Assembly (NCBI GenBank): GCA_900552545.1
Contig: USAL01000089.1
Location: 1-7,608, forward strand
Reading direction: 5' to 3'
Length of the DNA stretch: 7,608 nt
Origin: an uncultured Sutterella sp.
GTDB lineage: Bacteria; Pseudomonadota; Gammaproteobacteria; Burkholderiales; Burkholderiaceae_F
A program made the position numbers and the translations under genes. Positions 5,580 to 7,608 of the stretch are shown here, piece after piece; position 1 is the first letter of the stretch; the number at the start of each line of letters is the position of its first letter. The notes below the pieces were generated by a model. It saw only the letters and a list, made by a program, of their open reading frames with translations. It ran no database searches and was not told the DNA's origin.

Positions 5580-7607
5580 TCATGCCTGCGGAAGCGAGAT
5601 TTCATTGCGGCTTGCGTTGAGGTCTGCGTGCAGGCTCAGCGCGCGGCGGCGCATGAGCCAGTAGGCAAGAATGCCGTAGCCAAGCGCAAGAATAGCCAAA
5701 TGCAGCGCCTGCGGGTAGACAAGCGCAAGATCCGCACCGTTTTGCGCGGCTGCCACAAGCCCATTGATGCCCGGGGTGCTCGGCAGGAACAACCGTACGA
5801 GGTCAGCAGGCCACGCAAAGCCCGAGACCGGGAAGACGGCTCCCGAGAGAAATACCGAGGGCGCCGAGATCACCACGAGAAACTGCGCGCAGTAGGCGTT
5901 GGAGTTGAGTAGGAACGTCGCTGCAAGCCCGAAGGAGACGACGGCGGCGATAAAAAGCGCCATGAGAACGAGCGAGGCTGCGGGGTTTCGCATCGAGCTG
6001 AAGTCAAACAGCGCAAAATCGATTCCCAACGCATAGCCGATCCAGAGCATCCCGAAGAACCAGAAGGCGCCGAAAAGCGCGGCAAAGCCCGCAGGCGACG
6101 CGTAGAGCTTGCGCGCAAGGCCTCCCAAGGGCCTTGCGCTGATCCAGTCGCCCAAGGCCATGGTGATGCTCATCAGGAGCACGGCCTGCAGGATCACGGG
6201 CATCACGACCGGGACGATGTAGCCCGCGTAGCCCGAGAGGACGTTGAAGAGGTTCTGATCGACCACCGAGACCGGCGCGGTCTTGATTTTCGCGATGGAC
6301 TCAAGGGGTGCGCCTGCCCTCACGAGGTTTTCTGCGGCCGACACCATCGTTTCCTCGGCAATGATCGACATCACGGCCGCCGACACCGCACGGCTTTTGA
6401 CGGGGAAGGCGCCGTTCGTGGTGAGCCTTACCGCCGTGGGTTTGCCCCCAAGAAGGCTTTCCTCGTAGCCCGCCGGGATCGTGATCACGGCGCTCACGGC
6501 TTCGCGCTTGTAGAGGTCCTGGGCTTGCGCCGCATCGCTTGTGCGCACCTTGAGGTTCAGGGTGGTCGCAGCGGCAAATTTCTGCTCAAGAGCGCGAGAT
6601 GCGCTCGTGTGGTCGAGGTCGACGACGGCCGTATCGATCGTCGTGATCGACTGATTGGCGTAGGGCCAGGCGTAAAAGACAAGATAAAAGGCAGTTGCCA
6701 GAAGAAAGATCGCAAAGGTGTCGCGCGAAAACGCGCCCTTGTAGAGGACGTCGATCGCCGCAGCAAAGTAGTTGCGGGGACTCTTCATGTCGCGAACAAG
6801 AGGCTTCAACTCGTGTTTGGCAAGGCGCTTGAGCCTCCAGGGAAGGAGCACCAGCGCAACGGCCAGCGGCACGATCGTAAAGGCCGCCAGCACGGCCAGC
6901 AGATAGAGCGTGTGCGTGAGGTCGCTTGCAAGCACCCATTGCGAGGACTGCAGCCGCAGAAACCACGTAAGCGGAAAGATGTTTGAGAAGACCTGCGCCG
7001 AGCCGCTCATCGAGTCGATGGGGTACGAAAAGCCCGTGAAGGGGAAGGTGGGGGCGACGAGGCAGATCGCAGCCGACATCGCAAGAATCCAGCTCGGGGC
7101 CAGGGTGACGAACATCAATGCAATGCCGAACATCGCGCTCATCAGAAGAACCGCGCCAAGGCACCAGGCCGCGAGGCTTCCCTGCGGCGCCCAGCCCTCG
7201 TAGCCCGCAAACCAGCTCACGTACCCCACGGCATAGACCGCATAGAGGCACCACCAGGGAAAGAGGCGCCCCAGCATGGCCGCGCGCACCGAGCGCGAGG
7301 AGGTGTAGAAAAGCCGCGCGGTGCGCCGCCGCATGTCGCGGCTTGCAACGCCCACGGCGGTGAGAATGGCCGCAAGCGCCACGACGCCGGGTACGAGCGT
7401 GGCAAGAAGGTAGCCCTTGAAGTTGATGGCGGGGTTGCCGGCGATGAAGACGTCGCTAGTCACCGTCAGAAGCCGCTCGCGGCTGCCGTCGAGGCCCCCT
7501 CCGGTCTGCGCACCTTGGGCGAGAAGATCTTCCATCCGAATCTGCAGCAGCGCCGTCTTGCCGGCGCCGCTCGCCCCGACGATCGAGACCACCTCGCCCG
7601 CCGCGAC
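5580..7607 (-). CDS. Tandem ABC-2 type export permease, preceded in frame by an ABC ATPase P-loop fragment (5' end beyond window)
   Basis: The frame is open to the window edge; positions below count from the GTG at 7592. The first residues give GEVVSIVGASGAGKT, a Walker A motif, but no Q-loop, LSGGQ signature, Walker B or H-loop follows, so no ATPase domain exists here. From about residue 19 on it is membrane permease. The first copy lacks its N-terminal helix and most of its periplasmic domain and keeps helices near 62-83, 109-129, 142-163, 167-188 and 228-250. The second copy is complete: helix 291-309, periplasmic domain about 312-445, helices near 455-478, 500-522, 540-562, 570-590 and 628-647. 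Both copies share a motif before the last helix (FPFTGFSYP 183-191, FPVSGFAWP 587-595). Such inner-membrane permeases (YhhJ/YbhR type) export drugs or lipids with a separate ATPase and an HlyD-type adaptor, both off-window here. The stop is TGA 5582-5580. Confidence 0.8.
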   Translation of the reverse strand, partial: VAAGEVVSIVGASGAGKTALLQIRMEDLLAQGAQTGGGLDGSRERLLTVTSDVFIAGNPAINFKGYLLATLVPGVVALAAILTAVGVASRDMRRRTARLFYTSSRSVRAAMLGRLFPWWCLYAVYAVGYVSWFAGYEGWAPQGSLAAWCLGAVLLMSAMFGIALMFVTLAPSWILAMSAAICLVAPTFPFTGFSYPIDSMSGSAQVFSNIFPLTWFLRLQSSQWVLASDLTHTLYLLAVLAAFTIVPLAVALVLLPWRLKRLAKHELKPLVRDMKSPRNYFAAAIDVLYKGAFSRDTFAIFLLATAFYLVFYAWPYANQSITTIDTAVVDLDHTSASRALEQKFAAATTLNLKVRTSDAAQAQDLYKREAVSAVITIPAGYEESLLGGKPTAVRLTTNGAFPVKSRAVSAAVMSIIAEETMVSAAENLVRAGAPLESIAKIKTAPVSVVDQNLFNVLSGYAGYIVPVVMPVILQAVLLMSITMALGDWISARPLGGLARKLYASPAGFAALFGAFWFFGMLWIGYALGIDFALFDFSSMRNPAASLVLMALFIAAVVSFGLAATFLLNSNAYCAQFLVVISAPSVFLSGAVFPVSGFAWPADLVRLFLPSTPGINGLVAAAQNGADLALVYPQALHLAILALGYGILAYWLMRRRALSLHADLNASRNEISLPQA
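7536..7545. other. Suspected second junction: ABC ATPase P-loop into permease
   Basis: On the minus strand the codons for GKTALLQI (through about 7539) belong to a nucleotide-binding domain. The next codons (RMEDLLAQ...) fit the end of a permease periplasmic domain leading to NPAINFKGYLLATLVPG. Over 200 ATPase residues and the permease's first helix are missing between them. The wording VSIVGASGAGKTALLQI resembles LolD-type ATPases, so the last 70 bases of the window may come from another locus or organism. The breakpoint is an estimate. Confidence 0.5.
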
Positions 7608-7608
7608 C

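Noticed and set aside
5551..5583. Ten-codon frame whose ATG overlaps the permease stop (ATGA)
   Set aside because: The overlap looks like translational coupling, but the frame hits TGA after 10 codons. It could at most be a leader to the next gene, and nothing else supports it.

Overview
The window looks like a composite of DNA from at least two unrelated bacteria. Bases 1 to about 2245 read as a gut Firmicute (Oscillospiraceae/Clostridia-like). They carry strong AGGAGG ribosome sites, a sigma-A type promoter, a nifS-nifU pair of the clostridial type and a DtxR/MntR-type metalloregulator. Bases from about 2250 to about 7540 read as a GC-rich Gram-negative betaproteobacterium (Sutterella/Burkholderiales-like). 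They carry the end of an acyl carrier protein gene, fabF, a lipobox lipoprotein and a tandem ABC-2 export permease. These assignments come from recognising the proteins by eye; no search was run.

Left part, minus strand: nifS (cysteine desulfurase, 417-1604) is followed after 16 bases by nifU (IscU-like scaffold, 400 down to the window edge, incomplete). Together they supply sulfur and assemble Fe-S clusters. Their promoter lies at 1656-1684, with a near-palindrome over the expected transcription start that could be an IscR/Rrf2-type operator. The 338-base divergent gap (1605-1942) also holds three consecutive stem-loops. A metalloregulator gene then starts on the plus strand at 1943.

Junction: about 100 codons into the regulator, the reading frame passes in phase into the C-terminal two thirds of an acyl carrier protein. 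The regulator loses a metal ligand and its dimerisation region, and the carrier protein loses its start and helix I. I read this as a chimeric contig or rearrangement, not a new fusion protein. It still deserves a check on the reads.

Right part: the acpP remnant ends at a rho-independent terminator and is followed by complete fabF, the usual acpP-fabF fatty acid synthesis order. A long bidirectional terminator (3830-3897) separates fabF from a convergent minus-strand cluster. In transcription order that cluster is a tandem ABC-2 permease (7607 to 5580), a DUF4143-like protein lacking recognisable ATPase motifs, and a small two-cysteine lipoprotein. The permease frame begins, at the window edge, with an ABC ATPase P-loop that runs straight into permease sequence near 7540. 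This is a second suspicious in-frame join. No tRNA, rRNA, CRISPR array or insertion sequence was seen.
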